Source: LZORAL124-50-18 sp051208045 (lineage in GTDB: Bacteria > Pseudomonadota > Gammaproteobacteria > Pseudomonadales > Oleiphilaceae). Taken from it: a DNA stretch of 58,441 nt. The stretch is taken from assembly GCA_051208045.1 (NCBI GenBank), contig JBPJFY010000018.1, positions 1-58,441 of the forward strand, given 5' to 3'. Shown here one piece after another: positions 8,377 through 16,152 of the stretch (position 1 is its first letter; the number at the start of each line of letters is the position of its first letter). Position numbers and translations under genes: made by a program. The notes under the pieces were generated by a model. It did no database searches. It had not been told where the DNA came from and was given only the letters and a program-made list of their open reading frames with translations.

Positions 8377-9096
8377 TCAGGCTGCAAATGCTTTTCGGGC
8401 TTTATTCAATGCGACTCGCCAAAGAATCTTGGGCACAGATATCGCATTTCGTTTGTTCTGCGCAGCCATTAACATTTCCTGGCGTGCAGCTTTCATCACA
8501 TGTGCTGGTGCTTTGGCTGGATGTCCAGCATCCACCGGCGGCATCGGATCGTATTCGATCATCAATTGAATTTTCTCGGCCACTGACTGTCCATGTAGTT
8601 TTAACGCGATATGAAATCCAAGATCAATGCCGGCAGAAACGCCGGCAGCGGTGATGATCTTGCCAGATTCAACAATACGATCGCTCTTTCTGGCTTCAGC
8701 ACCAAACTGCTTTAACATGGGTTGCGCGATCCAATGCGTTGTAGCTGGATGCCCATCCAGAATGCCTGCCGCAGCCAGCACCAAAGCGCCAGAACACACC
8801 GATAGTGTGAGTTGAGTAGATTGGTGTGCCGTTTCCAGCCATTTGATTAACGCGGTGTCAGCCATGGCGGTTGTTGTATCTGCCGTTGATCCCGGAACAA
8901 GAACGATATCGGGGGCGGGAATCTCGTCAAATGTATGTGTCGCTCCTAACACAAACACACCACTATCTGCGACAACAGGTCCAACCTGGTGACTCACAAA
9001 GCGAATCTGAGCCTCCGGCATAGCACGGAGAACTTCGTAGGGCCCAACCGCGTCTAGCGCGGTGAATCCCGGGTATAGCACAATCGCGATCAACAT
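8377..9096 (-). CDS. DJ-1/PfpI family protein, isonitrile-hydratase-like
   Basis: About 239 residues. Opens with the DJ-1 strand IVLYPGFTALDAVGPYEVL and carries the nucleophile elbow SVCSGALVLAAAG with Cys at ~100, followed by PATTHW, as in isonitrile hydratases and related class I glutamine amidotransferase-like proteins. The C-terminal ~50 residues are basic and extend beyond the core fold. ATG at 9096 has GAGGAG eight bases upstream. It is divergent from a GlxA-type regulator with the same fold at 9182, and the gap contains a palindromic operator candidate, so local control is likely. The substrate is unknown. Confidence 0.8.
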   Translation of the reverse strand: MLIAIVLYPGFTALDAVGPYEVLRAMPEAQIRFVSHQVGPVVADSGVFVLGATHTFDEIPAPDIVLVPGSTADTTTAMADTALIKWLETAHQSTQLTLSVCSGALVLAAAGILDGHPATTHWIAQPMLKQFGAEARKSDRIVESGKIITAAGVSAGIDLGFHIALKLHGQSVAEKIQLMIEYDPMPPVDAGHPAKAPAHVMKAARQEMLMAAQNKRNAISVPKILWRVALNKARKAFAA

Positions 9097-9135
9097 ATAA
9101 ACGCTCCTCAATCAGCATGAAAGGTAAATTATAGG

Positions 9136-9161
9136 GCCAAACGATTTGGCATATATGCCAA
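9136..9161. promoter_or_regulatory. Palindromic operator candidate in the divergent promoter
   Basis: TTGGCATATATGCCAA at 9146-9161 is a perfect 16-bp palindrome. It shares its left half with GCCAAA-cga-TTTGGC at 9136-9150, giving three alternating half-sites within 26 bases. The array lies between the divergent DJ-1 gene (start 9096) and the GlxA regulator (start 9182). The 11-mer TGGCATATATG recurs before the other GlxA gene at 18877. Confidence 0.6.
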
Positions 9162-9181
9162 CAATCGATTATATTCCGCCA

Positions 9182-10138
9182 ATGAACATGCGACGCATAT
9201 ACTTCGTGATTTACCCCGGTTTTGAGCTACTCGATCTGAGCGGCCCTTTGGCGGTCTTTTCTGCCGCGAACGAGTTGGCAGGCGGACAGCTCTACCAAAT
9301 AAACACGCTCGCCTCAAAAGCAGGTCCAGTAACCAGTACCGCCGGCATATCCGTTCTGGCAGAATCGCTTAAGTCAGCGGATATTGACAGCGCAAGCACC
9401 ATTTTTGTGGTGGGCGCAGTCGCCGTTCCTTTAGCGAAAGCAGCTAAGGATTCGAGGCTAACGACTTGGCTGAGAAGTAATGCGCCACAAGCAGAGCGCT
9501 TTGGATCGATTTGTAGTGGTACATTCTTACTGCAAGCAGCCGGGCTGCTCATTGATAAAACCGTGACAACTCATTGGGCGGGTTGCGAGACCTTAAAGCG
9601 TCAAAATCACAATCTCACTGTCTTAAAAGATGCACTCTATCATATCGATGGAAACTGTTGGACTTCAGCAGGCGTCACCACCGGCATTGATATGGCCCTT
9701 GAAATGTTAAAGCATGATCATGGCAAGCTACTCATGCAATCGGTGGCAAAGCACCTGGTGGTTTACACCCAACGGCCCGGTAAACAATCTCAGTTTGCCG
9801 AAATTCAAGACATGAAACCCAACGAAGAAGACAGCTTTGCCGAACTGATTTCATGGCTTAAAAAAGAAATTACCCGGCCCATACAGATTGGTGAAATGGC
9901 AGAATTCATGTGCATGTCTGAGCGCAGCTTCCAGCGCAAGTTTACCGCTCGTTTTTCTGTGGCACCAGCGCGCTTTTATGAACGTATGCGAATGGAATAC
10001 GCGCGTGATTTTCTGTTACCCAAACAGTCTGTAGAAGTAACTGCACATACGTTGGGTTATCGCTCAACCGCTGCCTTTCGAACAAGCTTTGAAAAACATT
10101 TTGGGCTTTCGCCCTCCACCAGCAAGCAACTGCGTTAA
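9182..10138 (+). CDS. GlxA-family AraC-type transcription regulator
   Basis: About 318 residues. The N-terminal ~190 residues are a DJ-1/PfpI-like domain (YFVIYPGFELLDLSGPLAVF; FGSICSGTFLLQAAGLL; TTHW). The C-terminal ~100 residues carry a double AraC helix-turn-helix (MCMSERSFQRKFTARFSVAP ... RYRSTAAFRTSFEKHFG-type segment). Such GlxA/CdhR-like proteins usually sense a nitrogenous small molecule and activate catabolic genes. ATG at 9182 is preferred since the fold starts there; upstream ATG 9155 overlaps the palindrome. Divergent to a DJ-1 enzyme, a probable target. A bidirectional terminator follows. Confidence 0.85.
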   Translation: MNMRRIYFVIYPGFELLDLSGPLAVFSAANELAGGQLYQINTLASKAGPVTSTAGISVLAESLKSADIDSASTIFVVGAVAVPLAKAAKDSRLTTWLRSNAPQAERFGSICSGTFLLQAAGLLIDKTVTTHWAGCETLKRQNHNLTVLKDALYHIDGNCWTSAGVTTGIDMALEMLKHDHGKLLMQSVAKHLVVYTQRPGKQSQFAEIQDMKPNEEDSFAELISWLKKEITRPIQIGEMAEFMCMSERSFQRKFTARFSVAPARFYERMRMEYARDFLLPKQSVEVTAHTLGYRSTAAFRTSFEKHFGLSPSTSKQLR

Positions 10139-10224
10139 AGTTAACTGGTTGCGTTTAATCAAGCAATCCCCAAAGAAACTGCTTTGCGGGGCGATGTAGC
10201 ACGTTCAATTCAATAAATTAACGA

Positions 10225-10255
10225 CAAAAAAAGGGCTATTTTACAGCCCCTTTTT
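10225..10255. terminator. Bidirectional rho-independent terminator
   Basis: Stem GGGCT-attttac-AGCCC flanked by an A-run on the left and T-run on the right, between the converging GlxA gene (stop 10138) and hydrolase gene (stop 10274). It can act in both directions. Confidence 0.75.
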
Positions 10256-10273
10256 CATTCCATCTGCCTGAGT

Positions 10274-11959
10274 TTACTGCGCCGCTAACTGGTGCTTCCG
10301 GCCATGCTCCAGCAGCGGAAGCTGCACCTCGCCAGAGATTTTGGCACTGTCCAGCCAGCCTTCCGGGTCAAGGAAGTATTGCGCAGTGAACCCTTGCACG
10401 ACGAGACCCACCATATCCCCCGGTTGAAACTGGTAGCTCACACCGGGCAGTTCCAGCCGATAATGCCCCGCGCCGACCAGTGGCGTGAATTGATCGCCGA
10501 GCACCTTGATTTCCGGTGAACCAGGCTCCCGCACACCAATGGCCACATAGGCCGTACCTGTACCTGTCTCCGAGTCCGGAGTAAATTCAAGCTCCGCGAG
10601 CGGAATACCCGCCATGTTCTGCGCTTTGGGGATCATCGCCAGAGGAATAAAGGCTGGCCGGAGCGTACCGCCAGTCACTTCGGCCTCTTCTGCAAATTCC
10701 GGCGCACCCACCGGTGCAAACATGGCCGCTACCGACTCACCCGGCGTGAACAGGAATTCTGCGATACCGCTGTGCATCAGTTTCACATTTGTGGGGCGTA
10801 CATCATACGTTGCCCCACCAAACACCATCTGAGGCAGATCATCGCCCGTCTCGTCCGAGTAGGTCATGCACAAGGACGGGATCGACTGCGCATTGGACGT
10901 GTTTACGTGCTTCAGTTTTTCATCGAACCACTGCACAATCATGCCGACCGTAGAAAACGTTTTCTCACCACACACCACTTCCGGTTGCGTGTTGTACACC
11001 GGCATCCCGGACCAGCTCTGCATTGGCCAAGGCAACACATGCCCATCCTGAATGCCGATCAAACGCGCATCGCGACCGGCGCGCAACGCGCACTGCCAGT
11101 TATAATACCCCTGATTCACCGGCATCAGGGTATCCCGAAAGCCCTGAATAAAGAGTGCATCGGATTGTATGGCCTGCCCCTGTTCGCAGTAGTGGGAGGG
11201 GCTTCGCACCGCCAGATCGCTCTGGACTTTGGGATTCATCTTCCCGCCGACCAGATTCAGATACTTGTCTTCGGTGATCATGCCAAAATCAAAGAAGCTG
11301 CTGAACACACCCGCGCCGACGAGAATGCCACCCCAGGCCCCCTTGACGTGCCCATTGGGCGCCATGACCTGTTCCAGATTAAACCAGGTGGTGATGGGCA
11401 CGATGGCATCAATACGCGGATCTTTCATACTGGCCAGGATTTGTACCCCGCCGCCATAACTTTCACCCACACCACCGACAAGCACATCCCCCTGCGCGTC
11501 CCGGGCCAAGCCCGGCAGGTTTTCTTCGGCCCAATCAATCACCGAGCTGAAGTCTTCCACTTCAAATTTGGGGTCCATCAAGTGGATTTCCCCTTCACTG
11601 CTGCCAAAGCCGCGGTGATCGTAAGAAATAACCCAGTAGCCTGCTTCCCAGGCGGCAACAGCGGCCTCACCAGATATGACAAAGTTGCCATAAAAGCTCA
11701 TGGGGCCATCGGCACGGAAACCGCCAAAGCCATGAGAGTGAATCACCAATGGCGCGGTTTCCCCGGCACGCAGCTCTGGCTGAAATACCGTGGCTTTCAG
11801 CAGCTTGTTGTCCCACGTTTTGATTTCAACGGTGTAGTGATCGGCGTCCATCACCTGATTCTGGGTGAGAGCCTGGTAGCTTTCTATGGGCGTGGTGGAG
11901 GCACAGCCGGACAGTAGCGCATAACACGCCACCAACAGGCCAATCAGTCGGTTGCTCAT
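10274..11959 (-). CDS. Lipoprotein alpha/beta hydrolase, CocE/X-Pro peptidase-like
   Basis: About 561 residues. The N-terminus has a lipoprotein signal with lipobox ALLSGC, so the protein is membrane-anchored outside the cytoplasm. The hydrolase core (~residues 35-350) contains the HSHGFGG oxyanion segment, DHRGFGSS, and the nucleophile elbow GESYGG; an Asp-His pair near FIQGFRDTLMP and QDGHVLPW is plausible. The last ~150 residues are beta-rich (ATYDVRPTN ... ELPGVSYQFQPGDMVGLVV) and resemble the jelly-roll domain of CocE/X-prolyl peptidases. Start ATG 11959 is chosen because the signal peptide begins there. Substrate unknown: ester or amide. Downstream of a TGQA protein on the same strand. 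Confidence 0.8.
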   Translation of the reverse strand: MSNRLIGLLVACYALLSGCASTTPIESYQALTQNQVMDADHYTVEIKTWDNKLLKATVFQPELRAGETAPLVIHSHGFGGFRADGPMSFYGNFVISGEAAVAAWEAGYWVISYDHRGFGSSEGEIHLMDPKFEVEDFSSVIDWAEENLPGLARDAQGDVLVGGVGESYGGGVQILASMKDPRIDAIVPITTWFNLEQVMAPNGHVKGAWGGILVGAGVFSSFFDFGMITEDKYLNLVGGKMNPKVQSDLAVRSPSHYCEQGQAIQSDALFIQGFRDTLMPVNQGYYNWQCALRAGRDARLIGIQDGHVLPWPMQSWSGMPVYNTQPEVVCGEKTFSTVGMIVQWFDEKLKHVNTSNAQSIPSLCMTYSDETGDDLPQMVFGGATYDVRPTNVKLMHSGIAEFLFTPGESVAAMFAPVGAPEFAEEAEVTGGTLRPAFIPLAMIPKAQNMAGIPLAELEFTPDSETGTGTAYVAIGVREPGSPEIKVLGDQFTPLVGAGHYRLELPGVSYQFQPGDMVGLVVQGFTAQYFLDPEGWLDSAKISGEVQLPLLEHGRKHQLAAQ

Positions 11960-12090
11960 GATGTGGTTTTCTCTTATGTCGTAATTTGCTGGCCGAAGCC
12001 GCCGATCGGATCGTGCGGCTGGCAAGTCACTGAGCGCTCTCCCTGATACGCGTTTTCTGAGCCTTCCGTGGTCGTGTGGAACGGGGACGC

Positions 12091-13452
12091 TTAGAAGAGT
12101 CCGACACCCCGGTCGATGTATTCACGGCGAACACCATGAATACCATTGTATACTTCGTTCAAGTTCACCTTAACCGCGCCCGTTGGCACGTTCAGGAACG
12201 CACCCGCCGTCGCATTCACAAAGCTGGTCATGGGGTCCTGGCGTGAACCGGTGGACCATTCCACATCTTCGTTCTGGAAAGACAGGAACAGGCCGGATGC
12301 GGTGTCCGTGATGTACTGGCGACCGTTAATTTCTTCAATCTTACCTACCGGCATACTCTGGAAGTTGGTCAGCGGGAAACAGGTGGGAATACCCAGCATC
12401 ACACAGTCTTCCGACTGAATATAAATGTTGTAACAAGTAAAGAGGCCAAACAAACCACAACCGCGAGAGCCGGTGTTCTCATAGCGGGATTCACTGCCAA
12501 TCAGATTCCAGTCCGACAACAGCTTCACAGCGTTTGCCGCAATGGTGTCCGCGCCTTCAATCTTGAACTCCGTGCCATCAGACATACCGATATGGTCGGA
12601 ACGAATCGCATCCGGTGTGCCATTTTTTCGCTCCTGCTCTTTGCTTGGATCACGATTCGGATTCAACACCGTTCCATCAACCAGCTGAGCATGCGTATCC
12701 AGATTACCGTTTTGTACGAGCAGAGGCGTCAACAGCGTCAGCGCACTTTCCAGGAAGTTCCCCTGCTGCTTCTGGCGCGCAGCGGACAAACCGTCCACAT
12801 CGTCATTAATATGGATGTCGACCTGACCCGTCAGCGAGAGGATGTTCCCGGATAGAATGCCTTTAGAGTCACCAAAGCCAATTCGCATACCCACCATTTT
12901 GCGCGCGTCAGCATCGTAGGCAAATTCAAAAAACGGATCGTTAATTTCAAACGGCACGATCTCGTTGTTGTCATAGTTAATCACGCGCCCGCGGCTATCA
13001 AAGCCTTTCGCGACCATCGGCACGGATTTGTATTTGTTCTGATACGCATCGCTGTGGATGTAGCCCAGTGAGAAATCCTGCACGTTGATGTCTGCACCGT
13101 GCTTTTCCAGGCCCGCTTCAGTGCCATTACAGCTCATACAGGGCGTGCCATTGAGGCTGGGATCCGTGGGGTGATTTTCCCAGCGGGGGTACTCACCCAA
13201 TACCATGGCGTCAGCCTTGAGCATGGTTTCTACTTTCATGCCAAGATTCACGCGGGTGTATTCAATATTGCTTTGGTTAGGATTGGTCATCTGATCAATG
13301 GCGATGTACGCCTGGCCGGTGATGTCCGACAGCTCTTCATCCTCTAACGCCGTTAACTCGGCATGCGCAGACCCCACCATCATAGGCACAGCCATCGCAG
13401 CCACCAGCGCGTTGAGTTTGAATTGATCCAGATAATTATTCTTTTTAGCCAC
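12091..13452 (-). CDS. Exported TGQA-motif protein with CxxC (DUF6160-like)
   Basis: About 453 residues. The signal peptide core is ALVAAMAVPMMVG, cleaved near AHA-E. The mature start LEDEELSDITGQAYIAID parallels the protein at 6122-7090. A CMSC motif around residue ~85 and four or more Cys near GCGLFGLFTCYN suggest disulfides. The body is beta-prone with many Asp/Asn. I choose GTG at 13452 because GGGAG lies nine bases upstream and the signal peptide then starts directly; upstream ATGs would give an improbable leader. A Fur-like site lies ~60 bases upstream. The hydrolase lipoprotein follows 131 bases downstream and may be co-transcribed. Function unknown, probably outer-membrane or surface. 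Confidence 0.68.
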   Translation of the reverse strand: MAKKNNYLDQFKLNALVAAMAVPMMVGSAHAELTALEDEELSDITGQAYIAIDQMTNPNQSNIEYTRVNLGMKVETMLKADAMVLGEYPRWENHPTDPSLNGTPCMSCNGTEAGLEKHGADINVQDFSLGYIHSDAYQNKYKSVPMVAKGFDSRGRVINYDNNEIVPFEINDPFFEFAYDADARKMVGMRIGFGDSKGILSGNILSLTGQVDIHINDDVDGLSAARQKQQGNFLESALTLLTPLLVQNGNLDTHAQLVDGTVLNPNRDPSKEQERKNGTPDAIRSDHIGMSDGTEFKIEGADTIAANAVKLLSDWNLIGSESRYENTGSRGCGLFGLFTCYNIYIQSEDCVMLGIPTCFPLTNFQSMPVGKIEEINGRQYITDTASGLFLSFQNEDVEWSTGSRQDPMTSFVNATAGAFLNVPTGAVKVNLNEVYNGIHGVRREYIDRGVGLF

Positions 13453-13509
13453 AAGCAAGCACTCCCAATGTGCGATTCCATATGAACCATTCATTTGGTA
13501 CAAATGTAT

Positions 13510-13522
13510 AATAATGATTATC
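13510..13522. promoter_or_regulatory. Fur-like 6-1-6 site
   Basis: On the minus strand this reads GATAAT-C-ATTATT, eleven of twelve positions of the GATAAT-n-ATTATC Fur core. It is 58 bases upstream of the GTG start of the 453-aa TGQA protein, a promoter-compatible distance. AT-rich sequence makes chance matches more likely. Confidence 0.45.
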
Positions 13523-13710
13523 TCATGTTAATTAATGTGACTCATTACCACATTTGTGCACTTTCGTACTGTTTTGTGAACTGGGTATTGGTTTTTTAAT
13601 GATCAGTTACATATTTGACGGGATTTGACAACGCGCTTACACACCGCAATAAATGCGCCTACGCTGTGGCCAACTACGATAGCGTAGGCTAAGAATTTGC
13701 GGTTGTAAAG

Positions 13711-14334
13711 TCAGTCAAGAATGCGGGTGAGCGAAAATGCGCCGCGCAGATCACCGGCTTTATAGCCGGTGGCTTGATCGTTGGGATAGAGCGACTGGAT
13801 CGTTTGCTTGAGCTCAGGCTTCATTGCCGCGTCGTCACCGTGACACCCCAGACACACCGGTTGAACAGGAATGGCTTTCATCAGGCGAAAATGCTGTTCA
13901 CCTGCCACCGTCATCACTTCCGAATACACCAGGTCAGTCACGGGCTGCCCTTCCTTCACCTGCTGCTCAAACCGCTGCAGCACATCGGCTTCCCAGGCAT
14001 CAGGCTGGTTGTCTGGATTACGCACCTTGGCACTGGTACGCCGAATCTGCCAACGACCTTCGCTCTGGCCTGCGGTGATCCCCGGTGCCTGCCCATGGCA
14101 TGCTTCCACCGCCGCGACAGGGCCGCCCGCCTTCATTGCCCCTTGCAGCGCGCCCTGAAGTTGCATCGCCAGGGCTTTGATCTGACCCTTGGCCTCTTGG
14201 CGCAGCGCCTCTTGCACCAATTCGGGGGACACCTTTTCAGCGCTCTCGCCATGATGGCCTGCCTGGGCAATGGGCGTTGACGCCAAAAGGACAGCAACAC
14301 TCAGGCAGGTACGACAAAAGTTCTGGCTTCCCAT
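13711..14334 (-). CDS. Haem-binding DUF3365/Tll0287-like exported protein
   Basis: 207 residues. Signal peptide (SVAVLLASTPIAQA) followed by a His-rich start (GHHGES). A helical domain (~35-110) precedes the c-type haem motif CLGCH near residue 160 (VCLGCHGDD), with the ending DLRGAFSLTRIL typical of DUF3365. The family binds haem through a PAS-like fold in the periplasm and is thought to act as redox or gas sensor or electron carrier. The gene stands alone on the minus strand, upstream of the 453-aa TGQA gene (258-base gap). An AT-rich stretch upstream (14342-14380) probably holds its promoter. Confidence 0.82.
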   Translation of the reverse strand: MGSQNFCRTCLSVAVLLASTPIAQAGHHGESAEKVSPELVQEALRQEAKGQIKALAMQLQGALQGAMKAGGPVAAVEACHGQAPGITAGQSEGRWQIRRTSAKVRNPDNQPDAWEADVLQRFEQQVKEGQPVTDLVYSEVMTVAGEQHFRLMKAIPVQPVCLGCHGDDAAMKPELKQTIQSLYPNDQATGYKAGDLRGAFSLTRILD

Positions 14335-14440
14335 TTTTCCACCTATATATTTATATGGTTATATACTTATAACAATAATATCAAAGAACCGGGTTGGGTC
14401 AAGCAGATAATGACGACGGGGTGCGCCAGGAAAATCAGAT

Positions 14441-15100
14441 TCAGGCGGGCTTTACTGCCACACCTTGAATAACCGGCGAGACAAGACCAAGAATTTTCGG
14501 GTGGCGATAGGCCTCGCAGCGTTCAAAATGGAACCCCTGCTGCAAAAAGACATCGCGGGTATCACGGGTGAGATTGCAGCCACAGCCGACTTTATTCCAC
14601 ACCGGATTCATGCGCTGTTGCCACTTGGCGAGAGATCGTAATGACTTCTCCTCCCCTGGCATGTGGGCTGTGGTTGCGGAAACATGCTCGAAAAAGAACA
14701 TTTTTCCGCCGGGCTTCAATACGCGAAAGAGCTCTCTCGCGGCTGTATGAGGATCAGGAATGGTACAAAACACAAGAAAGGCAACGATGCTGTCGAAAGA
14801 CGAGGTGTCAAAATTCAACGCCTGCGCATCACCATCCACAATGGTCACACGCTGACAGGCCGGGGTGCTGTGCCGAAGGCTGTTCTGGCATTGCATCCGT
14901 AACGCTTCACTGGGTTCAATGCCCACCAGTTCGGTCACCGCACGAGTGTAATAGGGCAGGCTGATTCCCGTGCCAATGCCAACCTCCAATACTTTTCCCA
15001 CCGCCTGGGAAAGTACCTCCTCTCGTTGGTGCCGAAACGCTCGCTCCGCAATGCGCAATGCCCAGGGGAAAATGTGCCCTTCGTAAAACGCCGCGATCAT
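14441..15100 (-). CDS. Class I SAM-dependent methyltransferase
   Basis: 219 residues with the complete Rossmann methyltransferase core: motif I VLEVGIGTGISLPYY (~37-50), an acidic residue after the second strand (GIEPSEAL), motif II around DGDAQALNF, and the UbiE-like FRVLKPGGKMFFFEHVSA (~125-145). The N-terminus (FYEGHIFPWALRIAERA) resembles phosphatidylethanolamine N-methyltransferase/UbiE-type small enzymes acting on lipids or quinones. A C-terminal CGCNLTRDTR segment follows. It begins 6 bases after the stop of the mutarotase-like gene at 15107, so the two form an operon. Substrate unknown. Confidence 0.82.
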   Translation of the reverse strand: MIAAFYEGHIFPWALRIAERAFRHQREEVLSQAVGKVLEVGIGTGISLPYYTRAVTELVGIEPSEALRMQCQNSLRHSTPACQRVTIVDGDAQALNFDTSSFDSIVAFLVFCTIPDPHTAARELFRVLKPGGKMFFFEHVSATTAHMPGEEKSLRSLAKWQQRMNPVWNKVGCGCNLTRDTRDVFLQQGFHFERCEAYRHPKILGLVSPVIQGVAVKPA

Positions 15101-15106
15101 GCGTGC

Positions 15107-15964
15107 TTATTTACTCGAACCCGGCAAACAGCCGATTCGCTGAGAAATCACACTCACGCTGCCCGGCAGCATCGCATGCGGGACGGTGTTCGCGGTCTCA
15201 ACACAGACCATTTTGCGATATCCCTGATCGTCAAAATCCATCATTTCAGCCGCTTTGTCTGCCCAGGGATTCCACACTACGATGGAGTCATGCCCGGAAG
15301 ACCGCAGTTCAATCGTGCGCGAGCCATCGCGAATCACGACCACGGGTTCCCGGGTGTGGTAAATGCGGTCGGTTTCCCCCGCGATAGTCACTTCACCTTC
15401 CTGCAGACCAGGTGAGCCGGACACTTTATCCAGATACTCGGATTTACCCAAGCCTGCGATTTTCACGCGCTCAATGTCGTCCACCAGAAAATAGGAATGG
15501 ATCGCCTGGGAAAACTCAAACACTTTGTTGTGCAGGTTGTAGGTAATTAATGAAACATCCAGTTCATCATCAATAATGTAGCGTACCTTGATCTGGGCGT
15601 GGATCCCCTTTTCCAGCAGTGGTGCCACGGGAGCTACCAGTTCAATGGTCACATGGTGATCTGTTTCTTTAATGTCTGAGACCTGCCAGAGCAGATTCCG
15701 CACATAACCGTGCTGTGGCTCGCCCTCGACTTTGGCCGGCCCGAACCAGGGCCAGCAGATGGGCGCACCACCGCGAATCGACCGTGCGCCAGATAAATCC
15801 GACGACAAGGAAAGCCAGATCAAATCCTGCTTTCCTTTGGGCGTAAAACTCAGGAGTTGCCCGCCGAGCAAACTGATTGTTGCGGTGGCTTTCGGGTGTT
15901 TCACCTGCAGTCGATGCACAGGTGAGGAGGTATCCAAAGAGACATACGAAAAAGATTTGTTCAT
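15107..15964 (-). CDS. D-hexose-6-phosphate mutarotase-like protein (YeaD family)
   Basis: About 285 residues, typical for the aldose-1-epimerase-like YeaD/YMR099C family. Visible family segments are LLGGQLLSFTPKGKQDLIWLS, SIRGGAPICWPWFGP (the conserved RGG-PICWPWFG signature), HGYVRN and the end segment VVWNPWADKA ... YRKMVCVETAN with the catalytic Glu. It should interconvert anomers of glucose-6-phosphate in the cytoplasm. ATG 15964 is preceded by AGGTGA; the frame also opens at a GTG nine bases earlier. Co-transcribed with the methyltransferase downstream, divergent from cardiolipin synthase. Confidence 0.85.
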   Translation of the reverse strand: MNKSFSYVSLDTSSPVHRLQVKHPKATATISLLGGQLLSFTPKGKQDLIWLSLSSDLSGARSIRGGAPICWPWFGPAKVEGEPQHGYVRNLLWQVSDIKETDHHVTIELVAPVAPLLEKGIHAQIKVRYIIDDELDVSLITYNLHNKVFEFSQAIHSYFLVDDIERVKIAGLGKSEYLDKVSGSPGLQEGEVTIAGETDRIYHTREPVVVIRDGSRTIELRSSGHDSIVVWNPWADKAAEMMDFDDQGYRKMVCVETANTVPHAMLPGSVSVISQRIGCLPGSSK

Positions 15965-16152
15965 GGTTGTCACCTATCATCCAAATTCTAGTCATCCTGA
16001 TCGCTGCCTGCACTTCCGGAAATTCCCGGAAAGGAATCAGGCAGTATCGTGCGTTCCTGTGCTAGCCTTACTTAACATATTAACAGGTTTACCCGATTAC
16101 CGATTTAATTCGTCACAGGTTTAAACCGCCACAGGACTTCATTCAGCACTAC

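Noticed and set aside
10772..11917. 381-aa plus-strand frame opposite the hydrolase gene
   Set aside because: Antisense shadow; His/Arg-rich composition, no domain, while the minus strand has a complete lipoprotein hydrolase.
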